Positions 12,220 to 21,154 of a stretch of DNA of 64,000 nt are shown piece after piece. The stretch spans positions 496,001-560,000 of the forward strand of contig CAWIDT010000005.1 in NCBI GenBank assembly GCA_963834945.1. The letters are read 5' to 3'. Position numbers and translations under genes: made by a program. Each line of letters begins with the position of its first letter. Within the stretch, counting starts at the first letter, position 1. Under the pieces are notes generated by a model. That model had not been told where the DNA came from, searched no databases, and saw nothing but the letters and a program-made list of their open reading frames with translations. The stretch comes from R-RK-3 sp963834945 (GTDB lineage Bacteria > Pseudomonadota > Alphaproteobacteria > Rhizobiales > Rhodomicrobiaceae).

Positions 12220-13406
12220 TGCCGGGTGTCCTTTGCGGCCGCCTCGGCCGTCGCCTGTCCGGTGAGGCTGCCCAGCCACGACACGATGCCGGGGAGCGGG
12301 CGCTGGTGGTGCGTGTCGATCTCGATCTCGGTGCTCATGCCGGCGCGCAGCTGCGCCGCGCCGTCGGCGCTGTCGACGCCGATCCGCACGGGAATCCGCT
12401 GCACGACCTTGACCCAATTGCCGGTGGCGTTCTGCGCCGGCAGCACCGAGAATTCCGCTCCGGTGGCGGGCGCAATGCTCTTTACCGTGCCGCGCCAATG
12501 CCGGTCGGGATAGGTGTCCACCCAGATGTCCACCTCCTGGCCCGGCTTCACATAGGTCAGCTGGTCTTCCTTGTAATTGGCGTCGATCCACAGATTTTCG
12601 GACGAAACGAGGCTCATCACGGCGCCGCCGGGCGACACATATTGGCCGGGCTGCGGCATGTTGCTGGCGATGCCCGCGAATGGCGCCTTCACCGTCGTAT
12701 GGGCAAGGTCAAGCTCGGCTTTATCGAGCGCCGCCTTGGCCTGGAGATATTGCGGGGTCTGCTCGATGGGCGTGTCGACGCTGCCGCCCAGCTTGGCCAG
12801 CGTCGTGCGCATTTCCTGCTGCTGCAGGACGGTCTGCTGGCGGGCGGTTTCCAACGCGTTCTTCGTATCGTCGAGCGTCGCCTGCGACAGGTAGCTGTTC
12901 TTCTCCAGCGGCGCCTGCCGGTCAAACCGGCGCTGCGCGTAGTCGAGATTGATCTGGGCGATCCGCAGGCTTTCCTGCTGCTGCTGGTAGGTCGCCTTGA
13001 GCGATTGCATGTCCTGGCGGATGGAGGCGAGATTGGCCTCGGCCTGCTCGACGCCGATCCGGTAGGGCTGCTGCTCAATCACGAACAGCACGTCGCCCGT
13101 GTTCACATGCTGGTTCTCATGCACGCGCACCTCGGCGATCGGCCCGCTCACCTGCGGGCTGACGGCGACCATATCCGCCTGCACATAGGCATTGTCGGTG
13201 CTGACATAGCGGCCGCCCGAATAATACCACCAGGCGCCGCCGACGATCACGGCGAGCGGTCCGGCGATCAGCAGCAAAGGCCGCAGCCAGCGGCGGCGGC
13301 GCTTGGGCGCCAGGGGCGCCGGCAAATTCGCGGACGCGCCTGGCGTGGCCCCGTCGCCCGCTTCGGTGCGCGCCGGACGTTGGTCGTCAGTTGCTTTCTG
13401 GTTCAT
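12216..13406 (-). CDS. HlyD/EmrA-type membrane fusion protein
   Basis: The 396-residue protein is the periplasmic adaptor of an Emr-type efflux pump. A proline-rich cytosolic tail is followed by one membrane helix near residues 43-65 (LRPLLLIAGPLAVIVGGAWW). Next comes the biotinyl-lipoyl-like half YVSTDNAYVQADMVAVSPQV, a long helical hairpin rich in Gln and Arg (residues about 130-220), and the second lipoyl half with FAGIASNMPQPGQYVSPGG. It ends with the beta-barrel VDIWVDTYPDRHWRGTV. It lies between the MarR regulator gene (20-base overlap) and the transporter gene, one operon. Confidence 0.94.
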   Translation of the reverse strand: MNQKATDDQRPARTEAGDGATPGASANLPAPLAPKRRRRWLRPLLLIAGPLAVIVGGAWWYYSGGRYVSTDNAYVQADMVAVSPQVSGPIAEVRVHENQHVNTGDVLFVIEQQPYRIGVEQAEANLASIRQDMQSLKATYQQQQESLRIAQINLDYAQRRFDRQAPLEKNSYLSQATLDDTKNALETARQQTVLQQQEMRTTLAKLGGSVDTPIEQTPQYLQAKAALDKAELDLAHTTVKAPFAGIASNMPQPGQYVSPGGAVMSLVSSENLWIDANYKEDQLTYVKPGQEVDIWVDTYPDRHWRGTVKSIAPATGAEFSVLPAQNATGNWVKVVQRIPVRIGVDSADGAAQLRAGMSTEIEIDTHHQRPLPGIVSWLGSLTGQATAEAAAKDTRQ

Positions 13407-13908
13407 CGATCACCTCGGTCAAGGCCCGCTCGCCGGCATCGGCCGATAGGCTCGGCTCACCCTCGCGGGACATCAAATTGTTGCGCATGTGCTGGAGCGC
13501 TTCGATCATCAGATCGCGCGTGGCGCCGGGCAGGCCCGCCAGAGCCTCGGCGCGCGTTTGCGCGGCCAGATCCCACATCGTGCCGATCAGCGGTTCGGCC
13601 GCCGGCTTGAGGAACAGCTGCACGGCGCGGCGATCCTTGGGGTCGGGCCGGCGCTCGACATAACCGGCGGCTTCCAGCCGGTCGATCAGCCGCGCCAGCG
13701 TAATCGGCTGAATGTCCATCAGATCCGCGAGCATCACCTGGTTGATGCCCTCGCGGCGCGACAGATGCGCCAGCGTCTGCCATTGCGCCTGCGTCAGGCC
13801 GATATGGCGCGCACGGGCGTTGAAGTTCCGCAGCATGAGCCGCGCAACGTCTTTGATCAGGAAGCCGAGACTGTGTTCGGGGCTGTGGGCAGGCATGCCG
13901 CCCTCCAA
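13387..13908 (-). CDS. MarR family transcriptional regulator
   Basis: The 173-residue protein has a MarR winged-helix fold: GLTQAQWQTLAHLSRREGIN, the recognition helix region ADLMDIQPITLARLIDRLEAAGYVERR, and the wing DPKDRRAVQLFL. It is the first gene of the efflux operon and overlaps the adaptor gene by 20 bases. MarR proteins in this position normally repress their own operon and release on binding the exported drug. Two palindromes just upstream (13921-13931 and 13935-13949) are good candidate operators. The start could be the second methionine (MPAHSPEHS), four codons in. Confidence 0.9.
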   Translation of the reverse strand: MEGGMPAHSPEHSLGFLIKDVARLMLRNFNARARHIGLTQAQWQTLAHLSRREGINQVMLADLMDIQPITLARLIDRLEAAGYVERRPDPKDRRAVQLFLKPAAEPLIGTMWDLAAQTRAEALAGLPGATRDLMIEALQHMRNNLMSREGEPSLSADAGERALTEVIDEPESN

Positions 13909-13920
13909 TCGAGTGAGCTA

Positions 13921-13949
13921 CTTATAGTAAGCTTGATATATTATATATC
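13921..13949. promoter_or_regulatory. Candidate MarR operator (two palindromes)
   Basis: CTTATAGTAAG (13921-13931) has arms CTTA/TAAG around TAG. GATATATTATATATC (13935-13949) is a perfect 15-base palindrome around a central T. Both sit 13-41 bases upstream of the MarR start in an AT-rich patch within GC-rich DNA, where an autorepressor would bind. No footprint evidence is available. Confidence 0.6.
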
Positions 13950-14101
13950 CGGCATCCTTTCAAGGCCACCATCCGCGTGAGTTATCCACAGGGGAAAGCC
14001 CTTAGTGGAAAGTTCACCTTTTACCCTTCTCGCGACTCGCTCTATTGAACGGACAGACATCCGGGCGGCCTTGGCGGCCCGGTGACACGGGAGCCGGACA
14101 G

Positions 14102-15370
14102 GTGGTGTATCGTTTCGTCCACGCAGCCGATATTCATCTCGACTCGCCAATGCGTTCGCTGGCGCTGCGCGATCCCGATCTCGCGAGCCTGATCGGCAAT
14201 GCAACCCGGCGCGCCTTCGAGGCGATAATCGACCTGTGCCTCAGCGAGCAGGTGGACGCGCTGCTGCTCGCCGGCGACCTTCATGACGGCGACCAGACAT
14301 CGATGAAGACGGCCCGCTTCCTGGCGGAGCAGATGCGCCGGCTGCATGAGGCCGGCATCCGCGCCTTCATCATTCGTGGCAATCACGATGCGATGTCGAA
14401 GATCACCCGGGAGCTGACCTTTCCCGATTCGGTGAAGCTGTTCGGCAGCCGCGCCGAAGCGGTCGCGGTCGAACGCGCGGACGGCAATCTGTCGCTGGCC
14501 GTTCACGGGCTGAGCTTCGCCAAGCCGCATGCGCCCGAGAGTCTGCTCCCCAGCTATGGCGCGCCGGTCGAGGGGGCGGTGAATATCGGTCTCATGCATA
14601 CCAGCCTTGCCGGCTCGGCGGGCCATGATCTCTACGCGCCGTGCAGCATCGCCGATCTCCAGACAGCGGGCTTCCGCTACTGGGCGCTCGGCCACATCCA
14701 CAAGCGCAGCGCCGTCGAAGGAGGCTCCGCCATCGTCATGCCGGGCATCCCGCAAGGCCGCGACGTGAACGAGGCCGGCGCCAAATCCGTGACCCTCGTC
14801 ACCATCGGCGACGACCGATCCATCCGCATCGAGGAACACGCGACCAGCATCGCCCAGTTCGAGCGCATAGACGTCGACGTTTCCAGGCTTGAGGATTGGC
14901 CCGGTCTGATCGACGCCATCACCGCCGCGATGGAGACCGCGCGGAGCCTCGCCGTCTCGCCGCATCTGGTCGCGCGGCTGCGCCTCTCGGGCGCGACGCC
15001 GCTGGCCTGGCGCATCCGGCGCGATCTCGATCTGCTGAAAACCGAGGCGGATGACCGTGCCTCCGCCGTCGGCCGGTGCTGGGTCGAAAAGCTTGAAGTG
15101 GATTGCGCCGCCCCCGGCCTGCCCGTCGGAACGCCCGACAACCCGATCCTGGAGCTGCGCCGCCTGATCGATGAGGAGGTGGTGCGATCCGATGGCTATC
15201 GGGCCGAGGTGGAGCGGATCGCTCACGAATTGCGGGCGCAATTGCCGCCGGAATGCCGCGGCATTTTCGGCTCTGATGAGGAAAGCGGCCGGTCCGCCGT
15301 CGCGCGGATGGTGAGAGAGGGAGCGGACGATGTTCTCGCCCGGCTCCATGCGGCAGGAGAGAGCGGCTGA
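14102..15370 (+). CDS. Metallophosphoesterase, DNA repair exonuclease (YhaO/SbcD-like)
   Basis: The protein of about 422 residues carries all the calcineurin-like phosphoesterase motifs: VHAADIHLDSP, LLAGDLHDGD, IIRGNHDAMSK, NIGLMHTSLAG and WALGHIHKRS. It is related to SbcD/Mre11 and closest in layout to YhaO. Together with the ATPase encoded next it should form a nuclease acting on DNA ends. The GTG at 14102 is preferred because GGGAG lies 8 bases before it; a GTG at 14105 or a TTG at 14045 are alternatives. Its stop overlaps the start of the next gene by one base (TGATG). Confidence 0.92.
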   Translation: MVYRFVHAADIHLDSPMRSLALRDPDLASLIGNATRRAFEAIIDLCLSEQVDALLLAGDLHDGDQTSMKTARFLAEQMRRLHEAGIRAFIIRGNHDAMSKITRELTFPDSVKLFGSRAEAVAVERADGNLSLAVHGLSFAKPHAPESLLPSYGAPVEGAVNIGLMHTSLAGSAGHDLYAPCSIADLQTAGFRYWALGHIHKRSAVEGGSAIVMPGIPQGRDVNEAGAKSVTLVTIGDDRSIRIEEHATSIAQFERIDVDVSRLEDWPGLIDAITAAMETARSLAVSPHLVARLRLSGATPLAWRIRRDLDLLKTEADDRASAVGRCWVEKLEVDCAAPGLPVGTPDNPILELRRLIDEEVVRSDGYRAEVERIAHELRAQLPPECRGIFGSDEESGRSAVARMVREGADDVLARLHAAGESG

Positions 15371-18300
15371 TGCGCCTGAACCGGCTCGACCTCACCCGAT
15401 ACGGGAAATTCACCGGCCATGTCATCGATTTCGGCCGGCACGCGCCCGGCCAGCCAGACCTGCACGTCATCTACGGCCCGAACGAGGCGGGAAAATCCAC
15501 GGCCTTTGCCGCCTTTCTCGATCTGCTCTTCGGCATCGAGGCGCGCAGCCGCTTCAACTTCCTGCATCCCTATCCGGCGATGCGGATCGGCGCCTGCGTC
15601 CAGCTCGCGAACGGCACTCGCGAGCTTGTGCGCATCAAGAAGCCGCAGAACAGCCTGCTCGACGGCAACGGCCGGTCGATTTCGGAGGGCGTCATCCTCG
15701 GCGAGCTGGGCGGGCTCGACCGGCAAGCCTATCGCGACATGTTCTCGCTCGATGACGACACGCTGGAGGCCGGCGGCGAGAACATCCTCGCCAGCAGGGG
15801 CGATCTCGGCCAGCTGCTGTTTTCCGCCAGCACCGGGCTTGCCGAACTGAGCCGTTCCCTGGTGGATGTAAAGGCCGAGACCGACGGCTTTTACAAATAC
15901 CGCGCCCGGACCGGCGAACTGCTCGATCTGAAGGCCCAACTGGCGGCGCTGAAGGAGGAGCGGGAACGGATCGACACCTTCGCATCCGATTATGCACAAT
16001 TCGTCAGCGCCCGGAAAAGCGCCTTGGACCAATATCAGGAAGCGAACGCCGAGTGCGGCCGCATTCGATCGCGGATCGATGAGATCCAGCGGCATCTCGG
16101 CGCTCTGCCGCGGCTGGCCGCCTTGCGTGCCCTCCGCGAAACGCTCCGGCCGCTCGCGGACCTGCCGGACGCGCCGCTCGGCTGGCTGGAGGAGCTGCCG
16201 AAATTGCAGTCCGAAGAGATCGAGCTGACGACGCGGGCGAGCGGCGTTGCCGGGGACATCGAGCAGCTCTCGGCCGAATTGGCGGCGAGCCTCGTCGATG
16301 ACACGGCGCTGCAACTCGCCGGGAGGGTTGACGACCTCGCCGAGCGGCGCGCCCGCTTCGTCACCGCGGAACGCGACCTGCCGGATCGCCGCCTTCAATT
16401 GCAGGAACTCGAACGGACCATATCGGGCCTCCTCGGCCGGCTTGAAAAGCAGGACGAAGCCGATCCCGCCCGCCTCGTCCTCACCGCGCAGACCGTGGGC
16501 GATCTGCGTGCGCTCATAGAGACCCGCTCGGGTGTCGAGACCGCCGCCGCGGCGGCGCGGCGCGAAGTCCTGGACGCCAAAGAGCGGCTGGACGAGGCGC
16601 GCGAGGCGCATCATGAGGCTGCGGGCCGCGCCAGCACCGGGCGGAAGCGGGAGGCGCAGATCACCGCGATTGCGGCGACGGCCGCCGCCTTGCGCGGCAG
16701 CGACATGACCGCCCGCCGCCGCGTCGCCGAGCGCGCCCGCGCCAGCAGCCGCGAAGCGCTTGCCGAGCGCATGGCGGCCCTGCGCCCCTGGTCGGGCGAT
16801 GCCGAGCAGCTCGCCGTCCTCGCGCTCCCGGACGCGGCCGACATCGAGCGCTGGAAGGCGGCGCTCGCGCAGGCCCAGACGCAGATCGAGCGGCAGGAAG
16901 AGGCCATCGAGCGCCTGCAGTCGGATCAGCGCCGCATCCAGGCTGAGCTGGACGCGATCAGCAGGGTGGGCGGCGTCGTGAGCGAGCAGGACGCGGCATG
17001 CATACGCACCGAACGCGAGGAGGCCTGGGCCTATCACCGCACTCTGCTCGACACCGGCTCGGCGGCAAGCTTCGAGACGGCACTGCGGCGCGACGATATC
17101 GTGGTCAATACCCAGCTGAGGCGCGAAAAAGAGGTCGCAAAGCTGCATCAGGCGAGCGAGGCGCTCGCGGTGCTGGAAGCCGATCTGCGCAACAGAAGCG
17201 AGCGTCTGACGGCGGCCTATGCGACGCGCGAGGCAACAAACGAGGAGATTGCCGCCTCGCTCGGCGCCCTTATGCAGCCGCTGCCGGGCAGCCTTGCGCC
17301 CGCCCAGCTTGAGAGCTGGATTGCGCGCCGCGACAAAGCCCTGGAGGCCCGCGCCAGCCTCAGGCAGGCCGAGCGCGAGTTGCGCGAGGCGAAGGCGGAC
17401 ATCGCTGCAGCCTGCCAAGCCTTGTCCGAAGCACTCACCGCATTACGGGTGCCCTTGGAGGCCGAACTCGGATTCGAGGCGCTGCTCGCGACGGCGCAGG
17501 CGACGGTTGATGGTGAAGCGGAAGCCAAGACGTTGCGCGCGACGGTTCAGGATCGCGAGCGTGAGCTGAAAGTGCGCGAGCGCGCCCTCAAGGCAGCGGC
17601 CGGGGCCGATGAATCCTGGCTGGAATCTTGGGCGCAAGCCTGTTCGTCCTGCTGGCTCGGCGAGGACGGCAGTGTTTCCAGCGTCGCGGCGGTGCGCGAA
17701 ATCCTGGTGGCGCTGGCCGAACTCGGCCCCATCCTCGAAAAACGCGCCGGCCTTGCCGATCGCATCCGCAAGATGGAGGGCGACCAGGCCGCTTTCGGCG
17801 AGGAGGTCGCGACGCTCGCGCGCATGCTGCGCCTGGATACGCTCGATGACGAAATCCTCGGTACGGCACAGCGCGTCAACGGCCATATCGGGGCGGCCCG
17901 CCAGGTTCAGTCGCTCAGGGCCGTGAAGCTGGAGGCGCTCGATGCAGCCCAGGCGCGGCAGCGCGGTCTTGACGAAGCCCTTGCGATCCACGCCAGCCGC
18001 GGAGCCGAGATGACGGCCTTCTTCCAGGTCGGCTCATTGGCTGAAGTCGGCGTCAAATTGCAGGACGCCGCGAAGCGGGCCGACCTGCAAAGCCGTGCCG
18101 AAGACACCGCGCGCGACATTGTCGAGGCGCTCCGCTCCCCCTCGATCGAGGCCGCCGAAGCGTCGCTCGACATCGCCGACCGCGCCGCGATGGAGGCGGA
18201 ACTGGCGGGCCTCCGAACCCGGCTTGAGGACCAGGATCAGCGCGCCCGCGAGCTATACTCGGCCCACAGCAAGGCGGCCGACCGGGTCGAGGCGGTCGGC

Positions 18301-18885
18301 GGCGACGATGCTGCGGCCCGCATCGAGGAGAGGCGGCGGACAACGCTGCTCGACATCGAGGAGAGGGCGCATCGCTATTTCAGGCTGAGGGTCGGCGTCG
18401 TCGCGGCGGAGCAGGCCTTGCACGTCTACCGCGAGAGGCATCGCAGCTCGATGATGGCGCGTGCCTCCGGCGCATTCCGCACCATCAGCCGGGACGCCTA
18501 TACCAGCCTGACGACGCAGATGGACAAGGACACCGAGATCCTGATCGCGGTCGCCGCCGATGGCAGCTCCAAGCTCGCCTCCGATCTGTCCAAGGGAACG
18601 CGGTTCCAGCTCTATCTGGCGCTGCGCGTCGCGGGCTATTATGAATTCGCGCAATCGCGCCGGCCGGTGCCGTTCATCGCCGACGACATCATGGAAACCT
18701 TCGACGAATTCCGCGCCGAGGAGACCTTCCGCGTCTGCGCCGAAATGGCCGGGATCGGCCAGGTGATCTACCTCACCCATCATCAGCATCTGTGCGAGAT
18801 CGCCAGGCGCATCTGTCCCGGCGTCCAAATCCACGATCTGACCGCGGCTGTCTCGCCCGCCGAGGCGATGACCAGCGCCGCCTGA
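15370..18885 (+). CDS. AAA ATPase of YhaN/SbcC type
   Basis: The 1171-residue protein starts MRLNRLDLTRYGKFTGHVIDFG and has a Walker A motif GPNEAGKST at residues 36-44. A very long central region is rich in Ala, Glu and Arg with coiled-coil character. The C-terminal lobe carries an ABC-type signature-like SKGTRFQLYLALRVA, a Walker B region PVPFIADDIMETFDEF and a switch-like LTHHQHL. This is the SMC/Rad50-like layout of YhaN, partner of the YhaO phosphoesterase encoded just upstream. The role is DNA repair or end processing. The large open frame on the opposite strand is a shadow. Confidence 0.93.
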   Translation: MRLNRLDLTRYGKFTGHVIDFGRHAPGQPDLHVIYGPNEAGKSTAFAAFLDLLFGIEARSRFNFLHPYPAMRIGACVQLANGTRELVRIKKPQNSLLDGNGRSISEGVILGELGGLDRQAYRDMFSLDDDTLEAGGENILASRGDLGQLLFSASTGLAELSRSLVDVKAETDGFYKYRARTGELLDLKAQLAALKEERERIDTFASDYAQFVSARKSALDQYQEANAECGRIRSRIDEIQRHLGALPRLAALRALRETLRPLADLPDAPLGWLEELPKLQSEEIELTTRASGVAGDIEQLSAELAASLVDDTALQLAGRVDDLAERRARFVTAERDLPDRRLQLQELERTISGLLGRLEKQDEADPARLVLTAQTVGDLRALIETRSGVETAAAAARREVLDAKERLDEAREAHHEAAGRASTGRKREAQITAIAATAAALRGSDMTARRRVAERARASSREALAERMAALRPWSGDAEQLAVLALPDAADIERWKAALAQAQTQIERQEEAIERLQSDQRRIQAELDAISRVGGVVSEQDAACIRTEREEAWAYHRTLLDTGSAASFETALRRDDIVVNTQLRREKEVAKLHQASEALAVLEADLRNRSERLTAAYATREATNEEIAASLGALMQPLPGSLAPAQLESWIARRDKALEARASLRQAERELREAKADIAAACQALSEALTALRVPLEAELGFEALLATAQATVDGEAEAKTLRATVQDRERELKVRERALKAAAGADESWLESWAQACSSCWLGEDGSVSSVAAVREILVALAELGPILEKRAGLADRIRKMEGDQAAFGEEVATLARMLRLDTLDDEILGTAQRVNGHIGAARQVQSLRAVKLEALDAAQARQRGLDEALAIHASRGAEMTAFFQVGSLAEVGVKLQDAAKRADLQSRAEDTARDIVEALRSPSIEAAEASLDIADRAAMEAELAGLRTRLEDQDQRARELYSAHSKAADRVEAVGGDDAAARIEERRRTTLLDIEERAHRYFRLRVGVVAAEQALHVYRERHRSSMMARASGAFRTISRDAYTSLTTQMDKDTEILIAVAADGSSKLASDLSKGTRFQLYLALRVAGYYEFAQSRRPVPFIADDIMETFDEFRAEETFRVCAEMAGIGQVIYLTHHQHLCEIARRICPGVQIHDLTAAVSPAEAMTSAA

Positions 18886-19068
18886 CGCGCGCGGCGGTTC
18901 GGCCGCGACGCCGCACGGCGGCGCGAGATCACGCCGGCTTTGCTTGACCCGGCCCCTCCGACGTTCGACCATCAGGGCACCAAGCCGGCGCGCCCGGCCC
19001 AACCGTCCTCCCCGGCGCCCCGTATCGGGCTGCCGGCGAGACCAGAACCTCATCCCAACGGAGTTCGC

Positions 19069-19773
19069 ATGTTAGACCTCGCAGCCTTCCCGATTGCCGC
19101 GCGCTGGCCGGCCCAGCATCCCGACCGCCTCCAGCTCTACTCGCTGCCGACGCCGAACGGCGTCAAGATCTCGATCATGCTGGAGGAAACCGGCCTCCCC
19201 TACGAACCGCACACGATCAATATCGGCAAGAATGAATCCTGGGAGCCGGCGTTCCTGTCGCTGAACCCGAACGGCAAGATCCCGGCGATCATCGACCCGG
19301 ACGGGCCAGGCGGCAAGCCGCTGGGGCTATTCGAATCCGGCGCGATCCTGATCTATCTGGCTGAAAAGACCGGCAAGCTGATCCCGGCCGATCCGGCCCG
19401 GCGCTATGAGACCATTCAATGGGTGTTTTTTCAGAATACCTTCATCGGTCCGATATTCGGCCAGCTTGGCTATTTCTTCAAATTCGCCGGAAAGGACATC
19501 GAGGACAAGCGCCCGCTCAACCGCTATCGCGATGAGGTAAAGCGCCTGCTCGGCGTCCTGGAAACGCGCCTGGGCGACCGGCAGTGGATCATGGGCGATG
19601 AATACACCATCGCCGACATTTCCATGATGGGCTGGGTGCGCAATCTTGTCGGATTTTACGGCGCCGGCGATTTGGTCGACTATGGCGCCCTCAGCAAGGT
19701 TCCCGCCTGGCTGGAGCGCTGCCTGGCGCGGCCCGCCGTCCAGCGCGGCCTGGAAATCCCGAAACGGCCGTAA
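19069..19773 (+). CDS. Glutathione S-transferase (YghU/YfcG/Ure2-like)
   Basis: The 234-residue protein has an N-terminal thioredoxin-like domain (LQLYSLPTPNGVKISIMLEE, with NPNGKIPAIIDPDGP and the GSH-binding FESGAILIYLAEKTG) and a helical C-terminal domain including EYTIADISMMGWVRN. The PTPNG active-site region and the LNPNGKIPAI loop fit the group of disulfide-reductase-like GSTs such as YfcG. The start at 19069 has GGAG seven bases upstream; the longer in-frame extension looks non-coding. A strong hairpin follows the gene. Confidence 0.9.
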   Translation: MLDLAAFPIAARWPAQHPDRLQLYSLPTPNGVKISIMLEETGLPYEPHTINIGKNESWEPAFLSLNPNGKIPAIIDPDGPGGKPLGLFESGAILIYLAEKTGKLIPADPARRYETIQWVFFQNTFIGPIFGQLGYFFKFAGKDIEDKRPLNRYRDEVKRLLGVLETRLGDRQWIMGDEYTIADISMMGWVRNLVGFYGAGDLVDYGALSKVPAWLERCLARPAVQRGLEIPKRP

Positions 19774-19813
19774 CCAGCTGGAGCGTGCTCAGCTTGATGA
19801 GGTGCTCTTTCTT

Positions 19814-19840
19814 CCCCCCGGCGCTGAAAGCGCCGGGGGG
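19814..19840. terminator. Strong GC-rich hairpin after the GST gene
   Basis: CCCCCCGGCGCT pairs perfectly with AGCGCCGGGGGG (12 bp) around a GAA loop, 40 bases past the GST stop. There is no T-tract on either side, so it may act as a transcript-stabilising or Rho-assisted end rather than a classical terminator. Confidence 0.55.
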
Positions 19841-20148
19841 ATGGGTGGCAACGCTTCTTTAAGGCTCTGCGCCCTCACCCCGGCCCTCTTCCCACGGGAC
19901 AGAGAGCGATCCGTGGCCGCTCTCAGAGCCCGTATCGCAGTATATTTGCGCCAATGTGCGACAGCGGGCACCCAGTATGCCGCAGCATCACTGATGTTCA
20001 CTGGGTCTGCGCTTTCGCGGGACGACACCCTGTCTACCTGAGCTGATCCTGCTCGGAAGCGATCTGGCTTAGCCCGTCCACCATAAGCGGAGTGCCGGTC
20101 AACAGCCCACGCGCACCGAGACAGGTGTAGAGGCCGCTTGCCGGCGAT

Positions 20149-20249
20149 AGAGCATTTTCCAGCAAAGTGAACGCCGGTTTGCGTCGAAAAAATGCAACCA
20201 AACAAGGGTTAGAGCCGCGCTCCGATGCAATCGGAGCGGAAAAGGCTTT
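20149..20249 (-). repeat. Intergenic palindromic repeat, family A copy 2
   Basis: This is an inverted copy of the unit at 4404-4503, starting AGAGCATTTTCCAGC and ending GGAGCGGAAAAGGCTT. The inner GCTCCGATGCAATCGGAGC is a palindrome. Confidence 0.85.
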
Positions 20250-20515
20250 AGCACGGCAAGGGTGACCTGGGTTGTGGTTTCGAGCTGGGTTTGTGCTACT
20301 CTAAGCTTGCTGACCATAATCATTCGATGAAATCGGTTGCAAGGATGCAAGGCTTTGGGTCCGGTCCGGCCGCCTGCGCGTCAGCCGGTGATATGGGTTC
20401 CCAGGGAAGCGCCACTCAAGGGAGGCCTCCTGTCTCACCGGCCCGGACGATGGCGCCTCGGTGGTTCCAAGGCAAGCAGGCACAACGCAGGAAGCGCAGC
20501 GAGGATTCAAAGACA

Positions 20516-20722
20516 ATGGCGGAAACATCGATCGACCAGGCGGCCATGGGACGTCTGGCAAAAGCTCTCATATTCATTTGCGGAGCGAGCCACCCAACCA
20601 CGGCGGCGCTCAAGGCGGCGGCAGCGACGGGCAGCGAGCGGGACATCAAGCATGCCCGCGCGCTGTTCCTGAAGCTGAAACCCGGCGACCGCAAGGCCGC
20701 GATGGCGATGATCGAGGATTGA
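20516..20722 (+). CDS. Small hypothetical protein
   Basis: The 68-residue frame begins MAETSIDQAAMGRLAKAL, is Ala/Lys-rich and helical throughout, and ends PGDRKAAMAMIED. Its third-codon positions are nearly all G or C, as in the neighbouring genes, and GAGGATT lies upstream of the ATG. No family is recognised. It lies alone between repeat-rich stretches, so it may be a remnant or a free-standing small protein. Confidence 0.5.
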   Translation: MAETSIDQAAMGRLAKALIFICGASHPTTAALKAAAATGSERDIKHARALFLKLKPGDRKAAMAMIED

Positions 20723-20910
20723 GTACGGCGACCGGCACCCCGAACCGGGAGCGTGAGATGCGGGCGGAGGTGGTCTTCCTCGGTCGCCCCGACGGCGCGA
20801 AGCGCAGATCCGGGGCCAAATCTACCCGCATTGACTCGCAGCGACGAGATTTAAGGCAAGGTCGGTTCAGGTGGAAACATTTTGTCGCCCCGGCCACCGA
20901 GCCGGGGCCT

Positions 20911-21012
20911 GGAGCCTTTTCCGCTCCGATTGAATCGGAGCGCGGCTCTAATCCTTTGTTTTGTCGCATTTTCTCGACGCAAACCGGCGTCCACTTTGCT
21001 GGAAAATGCTCC
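20911..21012 (+). repeat. Intergenic palindromic repeat, family A copy 3
   Basis: The unit runs from GGAGCCTTTTCCGCTCCG to TGGAAAATGCTCC. CCGCTCCGAT-TGA-ATCGGAGCGC forms the inner hairpin. Its two ends are complementary. Confidence 0.88.
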
Positions 21013-21042
21013 AATATACTGGGACGATCAGGGGGATTGGCC

Positions 21043-21072
21043 CCCCGGACCTCCGCTACGCTTCGTCCGGGG
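21043..21072. repeat. Family C hairpin, copy 1
   Basis: CCCCGGA pairs with TCCGGGG around a 16-base loop containing CTACGCTTCG. A similar unit with the loop CTGCTTCGCG is found at 22487-22516, so the two bracket nuoD. Confidence 0.6.
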
Positions 21073-21154
21073 CGACACACCGACAACCGCTCGCACCGAA
21101 AACGATCGCGCCATAGTTCGGCTCGACGGCGGGTGGCGACAACCGTTTCCCTGC

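Larger units (their letters stand above)
19774..20515. other. Long intergenic region with repeats
   Basis: This stretch of about 740 bases holds the hairpin at 19814-19840 and an inverted copy of repeat family A at 20149-20249. Frames that cross it are made partly of repeat sequence and match nothing. No RNA gene is recognised. Confidence 0.6.
20723..21154. other. Intergenic region downstream of nuoD with repeats
   Basis: This 430-base gap contains repeat family A copy 3 (20911-21012) and a hairpin of family C (21043-21072). The place where nuoE would be expected, directly after nuoD on the minus strand, is occupied by this repeat sequence. No coding region is seen. Confidence 0.65.

Noticed and set aside
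15223..17418. 731-codon open frame on the minus strand opposite the YhaN-type ATPase
   Set aside because: It is an antisense shadow with no family resemblance. The plus strand has the full ATPase frame with Walker motifs.
19789..20205. 138-codon minus-strand frame downstream of the GST gene
   Set aside because: Its first part is translated from the repeat unit, and the rest has no family resemblance.
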